From Caballeronia pedi (GTDB taxonomy: Bacteria; Pseudomonadota; Gammaproteobacteria; Burkholderiales; Burkholderiaceae): a DNA stretch of 64,000 nucleotides. The stretch's first letter is position 1, and every line of letters starts with the position of its first letter. This document shows positions 8,499-17,554 of this stretch, in pieces. The notes under the pieces are model-generated. The model saw only the letters and a list, made by a program, of their open reading frames with translations. It made no database searches and had not been told where the DNA came from. The position numbers were made by a program, and so were the translations under genes. The DNA lies in contig NZ_FCOE02000030.1 in the NCBI RefSeq assembly GCF_001544915.2, positions 34,834-98,833 on the forward strand, given 5' to 3'.

Positions 8499-9557
8499 AT
8501 GAACAGAGTCACGTGGGTGCGAAGCCTCGTATGCGGGCTCCCGATTGCTGTTCTCTGTAGCACGACGGCGCTGGCAGCCGAAGCCTGCGGATCGGCTGGC
8601 AAGATTGTCGGCAAGGTGGACAACAAGCCGGTGTCATACCCCAGTAGAGTTTTTCGTGATGGATCGATCGCTGTGCGCGCTCCGCTCGCGGTCAATCCTG
8701 ATGGAGGATCGGGTTCATACACGGTTGGAAATCATGGCTTCACATACGTTCAGAATGGTCTGGATGCCTGGCGAGCCGGACGGCGTGTAGCTTGTGACGC
8801 GGCGTGTATGACCGAGTTCGCAAAGGCGGAGGCAGCTGGCTTTGCCTCCGCTGGCGAGGAGTTTTGCGTTTTCGCCATGGTGGTTGAGCCGCTATCGCCC
8901 AACCAAGCGTTGAGCGCGTGTACCAAGGGAACGATTGCAGGAAACGGTAAGGGAAGAATCAAATTTGGTACTGAGCGACAGACCGTAGCAGGAACCACCA
9001 TTCAAACGTATGCATCAACGACATCGCTTCGGCACATGTCAGGTGGAAAAGCTGCATATCTGGATTCAGAGAGCCTGCCAGTACTTGTCACAAACGATTC
9101 ATCTCTGTTGCGGAAGATCGTATGGGTCGGCGGACAAGATCTCCATGGGACCTTTGGTCTAATTGGCGACGTCGGTCCTGCCTTTGGAGAAGGTTCAATT
9201 GCGCTTCATCAGTTGCTTCGTGATGGATCTGTGACCACTCAATCGCTTGGTCCCATTCCGGTTGGGATGCGCTGTCAGCAGCCCGAGCTCGCCTTGAAGG
9301 CTCCTTTCATATCGAGGCCCGACTCAAAGAACGATGCATGCAGACCGGGACGCACGCCGACGAGCGTGAGCGACATTCGAGCATACAAGGGAATAGACGA
9401 ATACCTCGATTTCGTCGTCTTAGGGGAAGCAGACTTTCCGCGAGGTTCAAACGGTGTGCTGGAAGAGGTCACGCCGGCTTCAATTGAACTCGTCGCGAGA
9501 AAGGCCGGTTATAGCGACGAGAAGATTCAAGAGATGCGTCAGTGCTTGCACCGCTGA
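8499..9557 (+). CDS. Secreted protein with GH75-chitosanase-like core
   Basis: 352 residues with a Sec signal peptide ('SLVCGLPIAVLCSTTALA', cut near residue 27) and several cysteines that could form disulfides outside the cytoplasm. The stretch 'FGLIGDVGPAFGEGSIAL' resembles the catalytic-region motif of GH75 chitosanases (GDxGP then GE-S-AL), and 'SYPSRVFRDGSIAVRAPLAV' would fit the N-terminal part. I regard the enzyme activity as unproven. AAGGAG lies ahead of the ATG. It is the second gene of a two-gene unit with the patatin lipoprotein. Confidence 0.65.
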   Translation: MNRVTWVRSLVCGLPIAVLCSTTALAAEACGSAGKIVGKVDNKPVSYPSRVFRDGSIAVRAPLAVNPDGGSGSYTVGNHGFTYVQNGLDAWRAGRRVACDAACMTEFAKAEAAGFASAGEEFCVFAMVVEPLSPNQALSACTKGTIAGNGKGRIKFGTERQTVAGTTIQTYASTTSLRHMSGGKAAYLDSESLPVLVTNDSSLLRKIVWVGGQDLHGTFGLIGDVGPAFGEGSIALHQLLRDGSVTTQSLGPIPVGMRCQQPELALKAPFISRPDSKNDACRPGRTPTSVSDIRAYKGIDEYLDFVVLGEADFPRGSNGVLEEVTPASIELVARKAGYSDEKIQEMRQCLHR

Positions 9558-10034
9558 CGAACCAAGAGCGCTGACGTCTTCACTGCATCGAAGTGATTGA
9601 CTAGGCAATGTCGTTAGATAATCGTAAGCTGAGCGGGAAGCAGCAATCAGCCTAGAGCCGTCGCATTGCCCAGACGGCCGAGCGAACTGCACCCGTCACT
9701 AATACGCCGCGTCCAGAACGACCACCTCGAACAGGTCTTTGCGACCCTTCAAGCCATCAGGTCGTTAGCATGTCGTCACTCTGCGACTCCGATCGAGACA
9801 ACACGACCTCACCATATATTTGTACTCCTAATAGACTTACGGAGATTTGCCTGCGACGGGGCTCTTTGCGTATTCGCTTGATTGAAAGCCTGCGGCTCGT
9901 GGACCCCGTGGACCTTCCGATTCATTGTAGACTGTAAGCAGTATCGATGACACTTGAATGGCGCGGCAGTTGTGCGACCAGCAAAGGTTGCACACGGGTT
10001 TTCCCTAACGCATCAACAACCGGAGGGAGCAGCA
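9558..10034. other. Intergenic, no gene seen
   Basis: No frame with family resemblance and no clear hairpin. The last 20 bases hold the ribosome binding site GGAGGGAG of the next gene. Confidence 0.4.
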
Positions 10035-10406
10035 GTGAACGCAAACAAAGCACTCAAACTGATTGGTGGTGCGCTGATTCTGGCAGCATCCGTCAATGCA
10101 TGGTCACAGAGCAGCGAGCCAGCGGCTACGTCGGCAGATCCGGGTACTTCGGCAGCAACACAAGGGACGTCTAAGTCGGCCACCAAAAAGGCGAATCGTG
10201 CATTAAGCAAGAAAGTGCGCCAAGCACTTTCGAAAGGCGGTGTTGACACCGCTGGCGTAAATGTACTCGTCAAGGGCAGTGCAATTTCCCTTGCGGGTCA
10301 CGTCCCCGACGCCTCTCAGGTCGAGAAAGCCGGCTCGATCGCGAAGGGCGTATCGGGTGTCTCGTCGGTTAAAAATGCACTCACAACTAAAGAGGCGGGA
10401 CGTTGA
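10035..10406 (+). CDS. Exported BON-domain protein
   Basis: The start is GTG at 10035, placed directly behind GGAGGGAGCAGCA. An ATG 81 bases upstream is in frame but has no ribosome binding site and would bury the signal peptide. The product has 123 residues: signal peptide ending about 'SVNAWSQ', a Ser/Thr/Ala-rich linker, then one BON domain ('SKKVRQALSKGGVDTAGVNV', 'GSAISLAGHVPDASQ'). BON domains bind membranes and occur in periplasmic stress proteins such as OsmY. Only one domain is present here. The gene stands alone. Confidence 0.8.
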   Translation: MNANKALKLIGGALILAASVNAWSQSSEPAATSADPGTSAATQGTSKSATKKANRALSKKVRQALSKGGVDTAGVNVLVKGSAISLAGHVPDASQVEKAGSIAKGVSGVSSVKNALTTKEAGR

Positions 10407-10719
10407 TCCCTCCCTTTCCATCGTTCGACCTCATCCTCGCGAAAGCGGGCGCATGATTCGTTCGACTCGCCTCTCATTTCAACTCACCGGGCGCAACTGC
10501 CTATCGGGCGCCCTCACTTCTGTTAATTCGCAATCAGGATGGCAGTCTCCGTACTTGATCTACTCGGGGCTGAATGCCCTATTTCGGTTCGCATCGTGCT
10601 TCACGCGTCGCATTTGTCCATTTGACGTGCAGCGGCACCGAGTCCAGCGAAGAAGCTAATGATGGCGGTGCGACGCTCTGGTCAGCCGCAACTGTTGCAG
10701 CTCTGATCTGAAGGCCGTG
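10407..10719. other. Intergenic, no gene seen
   Basis: No supported coding region. It lies between the BON gene and transposase remains and may be part of the same decayed insertion. Confidence 0.35.
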
Positions 10720-11000
10720 TTAGTGAAGTAATCGATTAAGAAGATGCTTCTGAAAAGCCATCCGATTTGAACACCACCGTCGTAGGTCTCTGGCTGCTGA
10801 GCCGAAGCGCGTTAGGGCATCAACTGCTGTGCATTTTCCTGAGCGAATAGATGCGACGATCCTGACGAACTCGTCCCAGACGTCTACAGCACCCAACGGC
10901 GAAGCATCGTGAGCACCTGATCGGTCGCCGTACACAGGACATAGCGCATGAAACAAGCTGCTTCCAGCCTTCGGCACCGCGGCTCGATTCTCTTGCTGAT
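10720..11000 (-). mobile_element. Tn3-family transposase (TnpA) remnant
   Basis: Two pieces of a Tn3-type transposase lie head to tail in different frames. The upstream piece (about 10985-10895) reads 'RRLEAACFMRYVLCTATDQV' and then 'LTMLRRW', which belongs to the N-terminal half of TnpA. The downstream piece (about 10890-10770) reads 'VWDEFVRIVASIRSG' and 'ALTRFGSAAR', which belongs near the C-terminus. Roughly 600 residues between them are missing, so a large internal deletion has occurred. The final 30 codons run out of the family pattern. I found no 38-bp terminal repeats. Confidence 0.7.
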
Positions 11001-11498
11001 CGATCGCCGGCCGATTTGCGCAACGACGTGCATAGTGACGGACGATGGCGTCGTTGCATTCGACCGGCCAGTTGTCTGTATGGCCGCTGCGGCACCGGCG
11101 TTGATGAGCGAAAAAGGCCCGACCGTCGCGACGGTAGTGTGAGACGTGAACGCGGCCAACGACCCCACGCAGCCTGCCATCTGACATGGCACCGCCATAT
11201 GCCATCGACGTTCGCCCAACGTTCGGAGCTGCGTGGGCACCGCAGTAGCCTGGACATGGCGGCCGCGCTCGGCAGCACCATCCACAGTCCGATTATGAAC
11301 GGATCGGGCACGTCAGTGCTGTGCAGGATCGACGTCAGCGCGGATCTCGATGCGTGCGTCCGGGCATCCCATACGTCCCTGCAGGTCGCCGGCCTCTCGT
11401 CGAGCAGCCAGATCACGGGATCGTTCAGCAGCGTCAGCGCAACCGACACTTAGCGCTGTACCCGCCACCCAAGGCATTACCGGCTCGCTTGCGCTTCG
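11001..11498. other. Decayed DNA, probably part of the same insertion
   Basis: On the minus strand near 11400-11449 a frame reads 'SVALTLLNDPVIWLLDERPA', which recalls the Walker B region of an ABC ATPase. Without Walker A or a signature motif this is a weak match. No intact gene is present. Confidence 0.3.
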
Positions 11499-11885
11499 TC
11501 AGATGGCGCCTTCTCGTTTGAGAACCTCGTGAGCCGCCTTGAATGCTCCGAGTCCGCATGGAATGCCGGAGTAGGCAGTTGCGTGAAGCAACGCGGCCTT
11601 AATTTCATCGACCGTAAGACCGTTGTTCAGCGCGCCTTTGACATGCAGCTTTAGCTCTTCGGTGTGTCCGGTCACGGTCAGCATCGCCAGATTCATGAGG
11701 CTGCGCGTTCTGTTATCGAGCGTTGGATCTCCCCAGGCCCATCCCCACGCCCACGATGTGGTGGCGCGCTGGAACGACATCATGAAGTCGTCGGCCTTCG
11801 CCATCGACGCATCGACATATTCAGCGCCCAATACCGCGCGCCGGATTGGCATGCCCTTTTCAAACAGCGCATCGTCGTCGTTCAT
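11499..11885 (-). CDS. Carboxymuconolactone decarboxylase family protein
   Basis: A 128-residue member of the CMD/AhpD-like family, similar in length to PcaC (gamma-carboxymuconolactone decarboxylase). The family pattern is visible in 'TRSLMNLAMLTVTGHTEELK' and 'GLTVDEIKAALLHATAYSG'. There is no CxxC pair, so it is PcaC-like rather than the AhpD peroxidase type. It lies 52 bp behind the NCS1 permease gene and is probably co-transcribed. No other protocatechuate genes are nearby, so a true PcaC role is doubtful. It more likely acts on a lactone or keto acid of the local pathway. Confidence 0.8.
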   Translation of the reverse strand: MNDDDALFEKGMPIRRAVLGAEYVDASMAKADDFMMSFQRATTSWAWGWAWGDPTLDNRTRSLMNLAMLTVTGHTEELKLHVKGALNNGLTVDEIKAALLHATAYSGIPCGLGAFKAAHEVLKREGAI

Positions 11886-11937
11886 TTTGGCTCCTTTGAA
11901 TCGTGGATCTGGAAGTTACGAAGCGGCGTGTTCACTA

Positions 11938-13341
11938 TCAGGCGCGAGTATGCGAAGGAGCGCCACGTCGCGAGTGAGCACTGCGTTTCGATGCAAGCGC
12001 GTAGTAAACCAGCGCGGAGACAACCAGACCGATCATCCACGAGACATCGGCGCCACCAGCGATGTTTGCCCATACGCCGTGGAAATACTCTTCCATGAAC
12101 GGAATCTGAATCGCGATTCCGAAGACATAGACACCGATCGCCTTGAAGTTGAAAGATCCATATGCGCCGCCGGTGCTACTGATGATCTCTTCAACTTGAT
12201 AGCTTTTATTGTTAATCAAATAGAAGTCGACAAGATTGATCGCAATCCACGGAGCCAGCACGATACGCAGCGCGAAGATTGCATTCAGGAAAATCGAGAG
12301 GAAGTTGTTCGACGCCCACAATGCAGTTGCGGTCGAAGCAATCAGCAGCACCGTCGATACAACGATCCGAACGTTGCGCCCCGGAAGCCATTTCGGGCTG
12401 AATGTTTGCGCGGCCGTGATGACGGAGAGCACCGCGCCATAAAGATTCATCCCGTTGTGGCCGATGATGTTAATCAGGAAGAAGAAGATCAGGATATGAC
12501 CGAAGGCGCCCGTTTGAGTCTGAATGGCCTGCATCGCGTCCGTGCCTTGCCCCGCGCACACCGCCACCGCGCCGAATATGAAAGCGAAGATCGTCCCGAG
12601 CGAGGTGCCGAAGTAGGTGAACGCGAAGACTTTGCCGAAGCCAGTCGATTTGGGAAGGTAACGCGAGTAATCCGACGTATAAGGTGCGAAGCTGATCTGC
12701 CAGATTGCGCACAGTCCAAACATTGCGAACCAGTTGGCAAAATCGAAGTTTCCTTGATGAAGCGCCTCAGCGGTCAGGTTCGGGATGAGCAGCGCCATTC
12801 CGATGAGAAGCGCGCCTCCCATGAACCATGCACCCACTTTGTTGAAGCGATGGATCAGGTTATAGCCCAGGACCCCGATCAGCGTGGAGAGAAGCGCGCC
12901 AACGATCGGCGCGATCGACTCAGGTACTGCGGGGACAGCGGCGTGAAGCGTTTTTCCCGACAGAATGATGTTCGAGACGAAGAACCCAAGATAGATAAGC
13001 GTCGTGAATCCGACCACCAACAGTGATCCATATCGGCCGAACTGCGCGCGGCTTTGAATCATCTGCGCGACGCCGACGAGCGGCCCTTGGGCAGACGTCA
13101 GCGCATGAAAGATCGCGCCGAAAAACTGGCCGAGCACAATGGCCAGGATCGCGCTCTTGAGATCCAGATGAAACACCAGTACGGACGTGGCGCCCGAGAT
13201 CACGGCCAACGGCGCGACATTCGTGCAGAACCATAACGTGAACAGGTCATTCGGCTTGCCGTGTCGATGTTCGGGGCCGACATACTCGATCGAGTCGCTC
13301 TCGATCGAAAAAACGGCGTTGTCATCCGCTGAATCTTTCAT
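11938..13341 (-). CDS. NCS1-family purine/cytosine-type permease
   Basis: A 467-residue inner-membrane symporter with about 12 hydrophobic segments. It has the N-terminal NCS1 feature 'FTLWFCTNVAPLAVISGA' and the motif 'FAPYTSDYSRYLP', typical of cytosine/purine permeases. NCS1 proteins import nucleobases, hydantoins, allantoin and related N-heterocycles with H+ or Na+. This is the best direct hint to the pathway's substrate class. The promoter region carries the regulon palindrome 83 bp ahead of the ATG. The carboxymuconolactone decarboxylase-like gene follows. Confidence 0.88.
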   Translation of the reverse strand: MKDSADDNAVFSIESDSIEYVGPEHRHGKPNDLFTLWFCTNVAPLAVISGATSVLVFHLDLKSAILAIVLGQFFGAIFHALTSAQGPLVGVAQMIQSRAQFGRYGSLLVVGFTTLIYLGFFVSNIILSGKTLHAAVPAVPESIAPIVGALLSTLIGVLGYNLIHRFNKVGAWFMGGALLIGMALLIPNLTAEALHQGNFDFANWFAMFGLCAIWQISFAPYTSDYSRYLPKSTGFGKVFAFTYFGTSLGTIFAFIFGAVAVCAGQGTDAMQAIQTQTGAFGHILIFFFLINIIGHNGMNLYGAVLSVITAAQTFSPKWLPGRNVRIVVSTVLLIASTATALWASNNFLSIFLNAIFALRIVLAPWIAINLVDFYLINNKSYQVEEIISSTGGAYGSFNFKAIGVYVFGIAIQIPFMEEYFHGVWANIAGGADVSWMIGLVVSALVYYALASKRSAHSRRGAPSHTRA

Positions 13342-13423
13342 GCTGTCTCCATCTGCTCTTAAATGAATTTGCCAAGCAAGGCTTCGAAAACCCTTAAAGC
13401 TACGCTCGCACGTTGATAATATG

Positions 13424-13450
13424 ATGGCATACCATAGTACGGCGTCCCAT
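13424..13450. promoter_or_regulatory. Regulon operator, tandem copy, ahead of NCS1 gene
   Basis: ATGGCATACCAT at 13424-13435 is a near-palindrome. After AGT comes a weaker second copy, ACGGCGTCCCAT (13439-13450), exactly 15 bp downstream. The same tandem layout occurs at 24654 and 24728. It sits in the 219-bp gap between the CoA-transferase gene and the permease gene, both leftward. It should be bound by one of the two GntR regulators of this cluster (inference). Confidence 0.7.
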
Positions 13451-13560
13451 CGGCGTTAACCCGCTCATTTTTGTCAGACGATTGCAGCGGATGAAACGCG
13501 ACCGTCCAGACACCAGAACGCCGTATTCTGTATTCCTGAATGATTCGGCCAAACGGACGC

Positions 13561-15513
13561 TTAAGCAGCGCCCGCGAAATGTGCTCTGGTACAAATGAAC
13601 TCGGAAGCCTCGGCGTGCGTTTCAAAGATATGCGCGGCGGCCTGTCGAGAAGAAAGTGCATCGCCCAGCTTCATGCGCATGAAGGCACTCGTGGTGTATC
13701 GCGTAGTCGTCGAATAGTATTCGCGCTGTAAGCTCGCGACCATTTCAAAGTACTCGTCGGCGAGCGACTCCTCGATCCGGAAGCCGTCGTAGTTGACGAT
13801 CAACGCCACTCGCCGCCCCGCGCGCGCGCACATGCCTTCGAAGACGCGCCGTACACATTGGATGTCGCTCTCAGCGCGAATCGCCATGCCTTCGAAATTG
13901 GCGAACAGGATATTGCGCTCCTCGTCGTAACTCAGGCGGTCCGTCAGTTGCAAATCCTGCAGAACCGCGGCTAGTCCCATCGGCTTCGGGCGATAGATGC
14001 GCGGGTCCATCACCGCAACGTCGCCGATGAGCGGCCGAAACGCCATGTGCGCCAGCACGTCGTGCTCGATCTCGATACCCGGCGCCACTTCGATCAATTG
14101 CAGGCCTTCGGGTCGAAGCCTGAATACGCATCGCTCGGTGACGTAATACACCGTTTGTCCCTTCGCGGCGGCGAGCGGCCCGCTGAACGTGACTTGCTCG
14201 ACCGCTTCGACAAACTTGCGGGTCCGCCCTTCGGTCACGATTCGCATCTGACCATCTTCGACGGCGGTGACGATTCCTCCGGCAGTGAACGTCCCGGCAA
14301 ACACAAGCCGGCGAGCGTTCTGACTGATATTGATGAATCCCCCCGCCCCTGCAAGACGCGAACCGAAGCGGCTGACATTCACATTGCCCATGCGATCGAT
14401 TTCCGCCATGCCGAGACACGCGAGGTCCAGCCCGCCTCCATCGTAGAAGTCGAATTGCTGATTTTGATGCAGCAACGCCTGTGTATTGATGCCCGCGCCG
14501 AAGTCGAGGCCGCCTTGCGGCATGCCGCCGATCACGCCGGCTTCGGCAGTCAAGGTCAGATGATCGAGCACGCGTTCTTCAGCGGCGACGGCCGCCACCG
14601 CCTCGGGCATGCCGATTCCCAGATTGATTACGCCGCCCAGCGGCAACTCGAAGGCGCAGCGCCGTGCGATCAGCTTTCTTTCGTCGAGTGCCAAAGCCGG
14701 AATCTTGTTCACCGGAACGCGAATCTCGCCCGAGTACGCTGCGTTGTAATCGGTGGCGTAAGTCTGCTTGTGAGCCGAGGGCGGCGCCAGAACGACGCAA
14801 TCGACGAGCACGCCGGGAATGACCACGCTGCGAGCGTCGAGAGACCCGCTCGACGCAATGCGTTCCACCTGCACAATGACGAGTCCATTCGCATTTCGCG
14901 CGGCCATTGCGGCGGCCTGGGCGTCGAGCATGAGTGCTTCGCGCTCCATTGTGATGTTGCCTTCGGCGTCGGCCGTCGTGCCGCGAATCAGCGCGACGTT
15001 GATCGGAAACGCCTTGTAGAAGAGCCATTCCTCGCCGTCGATCTCCATGACCCGCACGATATCCTGTGTCGTTCGCGCGTTGATCTTGCCCCCGCTCTGT
15101 CGCGGATCGACGAACGTGCCGAGTCCGACCTTCGTGAGCGTGCCTGCGCGATGCGCGGCGGAGTCGCGATACAGATGCGAGATCGTTCCAAGAGGCAGGT
15201 TATAAGCCTGGATGCGATTGTCGGTCGCGAGCTTACCGAGCTTCGGCACCAGCGACCAGTGACCGCCGATTGCGCGTTGTACGAGTCCTTCGCGCGCGAG
15301 ACGATTCAGCCCGCGTTCCTTGCCGTCACCCGGCGCCGCTGCGAAAACGAGCGTAAGATCGCGCGGTCCTTCAGTTTCTATGAAGCGCCGTTCGAGCGAC
15401 GCAATCAGCTCCTCGGGCGTGCCGATGCCGACGAACCCCGAGCAACTCACGACATCGCCATCGCGTATCAATGCAATGGCTTCATCGGCGGTAACGATCT
15501 TGTCTCGAATCAT
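13561..15513 (-). CDS. Acyl-CoA:acetate/3-ketoacid CoA-transferase, fused alpha and beta domains
   Basis: A 650-residue family I CoA-transferase with both halves in one chain. The alpha half begins 'KIVTADEAIALIRDGDVVSC' with 'GFVGIGTPEEL'. The beta half holds 'LPLGGVINLGIGMPEAV' and the active-site glutamate in 'LTAEAGVIGGMPQGG'. Members move CoA between short acyl groups, often with acetyl-CoA as donor. About 130 extra residues at the C-terminus ('ILFANFEGMAIRAES', 'VALIVNYDGFRIEESLAD') make it longer than plain Pct/YdiF enzymes. It is the last gene of the ten-gene leftward operon from 24574. Beside PHA synthase it could make the hydroxyacyl-CoA monomer (inference). Confidence 0.88.
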   Translation of the reverse strand: MIRDKIVTADEAIALIRDGDVVSCSGFVGIGTPEELIASLERRFIETEGPRDLTLVFAAAPGDGKERGLNRLAREGLVQRAIGGHWSLVPKLGKLATDNRIQAYNLPLGTISHLYRDSAAHRAGTLTKVGLGTFVDPRQSGGKINARTTQDIVRVMEIDGEEWLFYKAFPINVALIRGTTADAEGNITMEREALMLDAQAAAMAARNANGLVIVQVERIASSGSLDARSVVIPGVLVDCVVLAPPSAHKQTYATDYNAAYSGEIRVPVNKIPALALDERKLIARRCAFELPLGGVINLGIGMPEAVAAVAAEERVLDHLTLTAEAGVIGGMPQGGLDFGAGINTQALLHQNQQFDFYDGGGLDLACLGMAEIDRMGNVNVSRFGSRLAGAGGFINISQNARRLVFAGTFTAGGIVTAVEDGQMRIVTEGRTRKFVEAVEQVTFSGPLAAAKGQTVYYVTERCVFRLRPEGLQLIEVAPGIEIEHDVLAHMAFRPLIGDVAVMDPRIYRPKPMGLAAVLQDLQLTDRLSYDEERNILFANFEGMAIRAESDIQCVRRVFEGMCARAGRRVALIVNYDGFRIEESLADEYFEMVASLQREYYSTTTRYTTSAFMRMKLGDALSSRQAAAHIFETHAEASEFICTRAHFAGAA

Positions 15514-15544
15514 GGCAGTCTCGGGTGCGCCGGTTGAGCGTCGG

Positions 15545-16447
15545 CTAGTCGGTTAAGAGGTAGTTCTGGATGACATCGATCTGCGCGGCGTCCATCAATG
15601 CCGGTGCGTGACCGCAATCGGGGAACTCGACCGCGGCTACCCGGCCCGCGTCGGCGGCCGGTCCGCGTTTGAGCATCGCGTCCACCGTGCTGCGCGCCAG
15701 CAGGTCGGAGTCTTCGCCGCGCAAGATGAGCACCGGGCATTCGATCTTGTCCCAGATGTGCCACAGGATCACGTCGAGCAGAATCGGTATCGCGAAGCGC
15801 GTCCCAATGCCCGGATCGAAGTGAAAACGCAGCCCGCCCGCGCCGTCATCCACTGCGCTGTGCAGAGCGAGGTGACGCCATTGCGCATCGCTCAAATTGC
15901 CGAACGGCGCGTGCACTTCACGCAGATGCGCTTCGACTTCTTCGACCGAGCCAAAGCGCCACGAGCGCGTCAGATAGCTGCCGATCCTGCGCAGCGAAGC
16001 AGCCGACACGCGCGCGCCGAAGTCGTTGAGCACGAGGCGGCGTATCGGCGTGCCGCGTTCCGATGCCACCAGCATGCCGATATGGCCGCCCAGCGAAGTA
16101 CCCACCCAATCCACTTGATCGACATCGAGCCGCGCGATGAGCGTCGACATCGCCCGCACATAGGCGCGGTCGGTGTAGTGACTCGGCGCCGCGAGCCATT
16201 CACTGCGTCCGCGTCCGGGCAGGTCGGGCACAATCACGCGCATGCCCTGCGCCGCGAGCGACGCGGCCAGCACATCGAAGTCCCGTCCGTTGCGCGACAC
16301 GCCATGAACACACACGACCGTTCGATCGGACTTCGACGGTCCCCATTCCGCATACGCGAGCTTGTGGAAACCGCCTCGACCGATTACATCGACCTCTCTG
16401 AAGCGCGGCGCCATTGCATCGAAGCGCGGCTCGATCTCACGCATCAT
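15545..16447 (-). CDS. Alpha/beta hydrolase coupled to PHA synthase
   Basis: A 300-residue alpha/beta hydrolase. The oxyanion region is 'VCVHGVSRNGRDF', the nucleophile elbow 'GTSLGG' and the acid region 'LILRGEDSDLL'. The histidine is in 'PDCGHAPALMD'. The start (two ATGs, 16447 and 16444) overlaps the end of phaC by 11 bases, so expression is coupled to the synthase. This fits a polyester or ester-turnover enzyme, for example a PHA oligomer hydrolase, but the sequence does not prove the substrate. It differs clearly from the three RutD-like hydrolases elsewhere in the cluster. Confidence 0.8.
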   Translation of the reverse strand: MMREIEPRFDAMAPRFREVDVIGRGGFHKLAYAEWGPSKSDRTVVCVHGVSRNGRDFDVLAASLAAQGMRVIVPDLPGRGRSEWLAAPSHYTDRAYVRAMSTLIARLDVDQVDWVGTSLGGHIGMLVASERGTPIRRLVLNDFGARVSAASLRRIGSYLTRSWRFGSVEEVEAHLREVHAPFGNLSDAQWRHLALHSAVDDGAGGLRFHFDPGIGTRFAIPILLDVILWHIWDKIECPVLILRGEDSDLLARSTVDAMLKRGPAADAGRVAAVEFPDCGHAPALMDAAQIDVIQNYLLTD

Positions 16448-17546
16448 CGCGCTCGCGCAACCAATCGACGATGCCTTTGCCCAGCACGCCCTGAGACTTG
16501 CCGCTCACGAATACGCCGACATGACCGCCGTCGAGTCCGATCTCACGATAATCGTCGCTGCCTACTGCATCGCCGAGCGCCTGAGTCGTCTTTGGCGGAA
16601 TGATGTGGTCATCTTTCGCATAGACGTTGAGCACCGGCATGCGAATGTCCTTCAGATCGACCGTACGACCGCCGAGTTTGAATTCGCCGCGTATCAGCTC
16701 GTTGTTCTTGTAGAGGTTGACGAGCAACTGTTTGGCCGCTTCACCTGGATGATGCGGCCGGTCGGCCAGCCACTTCTCCATACGCAGAAAATTGAGCAGC
16801 TTCTTTTCGTCGTCGAAGGTATCAAGCAAGCCTACGTTGTACTTCGACAAGGTCGCGCCCGGCGTCATTTGCGAGAAGACGTGGCTCATCAGTTCGCCCG
16901 GCAAGTTTCCGTTCGCTTCGATCAACTGGTTGATGTCTTCCTCGCCCAAACCGCGCGTCCAGAGGTTCAGCAAGCCGTGATTGATGCGGCCCTCGGCCTG
17001 GTCCTGATGAAAATCCACTGGCGTGATCGTCAGAATCAGGTTCTTGATGCGTTTCGGGTAAAGCGCCGCATAACACAGCGAGAACACGCCGCCTTCGCAA
17101 ATGCCAAGCAGGTTGATCGCCGAGATGCCGTGCTCGCGACAGATGAACTCGATACAGTCGTTCAAATAGACATCGACGTAGTCTTCGAACGTGAGCCAGC
17201 GATCGCTGCGCGTCGGGCTGCCCCAATCCACCGCATACACGTCGACGCCGAGCGCGAGCAGATTGCGCAGCATCGACCGGTCTTCTTGCAGATCGGTCAT
17301 CGTGTACCGGCCGATCTGTCCATACGCGACGAGGACTGGCACGCCGAGCGTGCGTTCGGCGGTGGGTTTGTATCGATACAGCGTCGTCTTGTCCTCCCGA
17401 AACACCACGTCCTTGTCGGCGGTGGCGATCTCTACGTGCTCGTCCTTGATCCGGTCGAGCATCTGCTGTCCGCGGGCGAGTTTCAGGTTGAAGTCGCTGA
17501 ATTCGGCGAGCGCCCGTGCGGCGGTCGATTTCTTGGTGGCAGCCAT
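16437..17546 (-). CDS. phaC: Class III poly(hydroxyalkanoate) synthase, PhaC subunit
   Basis: The 369 residues fit class III PhaC (about 355-370), far shorter than the class I synthases usual in this family. The lipase-like box is 'GICEGG' with Cys150 as nucleophile. The Asp lies in 'VYAKDDHIIPP' and the His in 'GGHVGVF', completing the triad. 'YAVDWGSPTRSDRWLTFEDY' is a family hallmark. The enzyme polymerises (R)-hydroxyacyl-CoA on granules and needs PhaE, encoded just upstream with eight bases between. Its place in a catabolic operon between alcohol dehydrogenase and CoA-transferase suggests a pathway-derived monomer. Confidence 0.93.
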   Translation of the reverse strand: MAATKKSTAARALAEFSDFNLKLARGQQMLDRIKDEHVEIATADKDVVFREDKTTLYRYKPTAERTLGVPVLVAYGQIGRYTMTDLQEDRSMLRNLLALGVDVYAVDWGSPTRSDRWLTFEDYVDVYLNDCIEFICREHGISAINLLGICEGGVFSLCYAALYPKRIKNLILTITPVDFHQDQAEGRINHGLLNLWTRGLGEEDINQLIEANGNLPGELMSHVFSQMTPGATLSKYNVGLLDTFDDEKKLLNFLRMEKWLADRPHHPGEAAKQLLVNLYKNNELIRGEFKLGGRTVDLKDIRMPVLNVYAKDDHIIPPKTTQALGDAVGSDDYREIGLDGGHVGVFVSGKSQGVLGKGIVDWLRERDDA

Positions 17547-17554
17547 ACGTTCTC

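Noticed and set aside
11499..11885. Calling this gene pcaC with certainty
   Set aside because: No other protocatechuate-branch genes are present; only family level is supported.
11623..13026. 467-codon rightward frame opposite the NCS1 permease gene
   Set aside because: It mirrors the permease gene, is rich in Arg/His/Asp and has no family pattern. It is an antisense artefact of GC-rich codon use.
14047..15537. 496-codon rightward frame opposite the CoA-transferase gene
   Set aside because: No domain pattern; the leftward strand holds a complete, well-conserved CoA-transferase.
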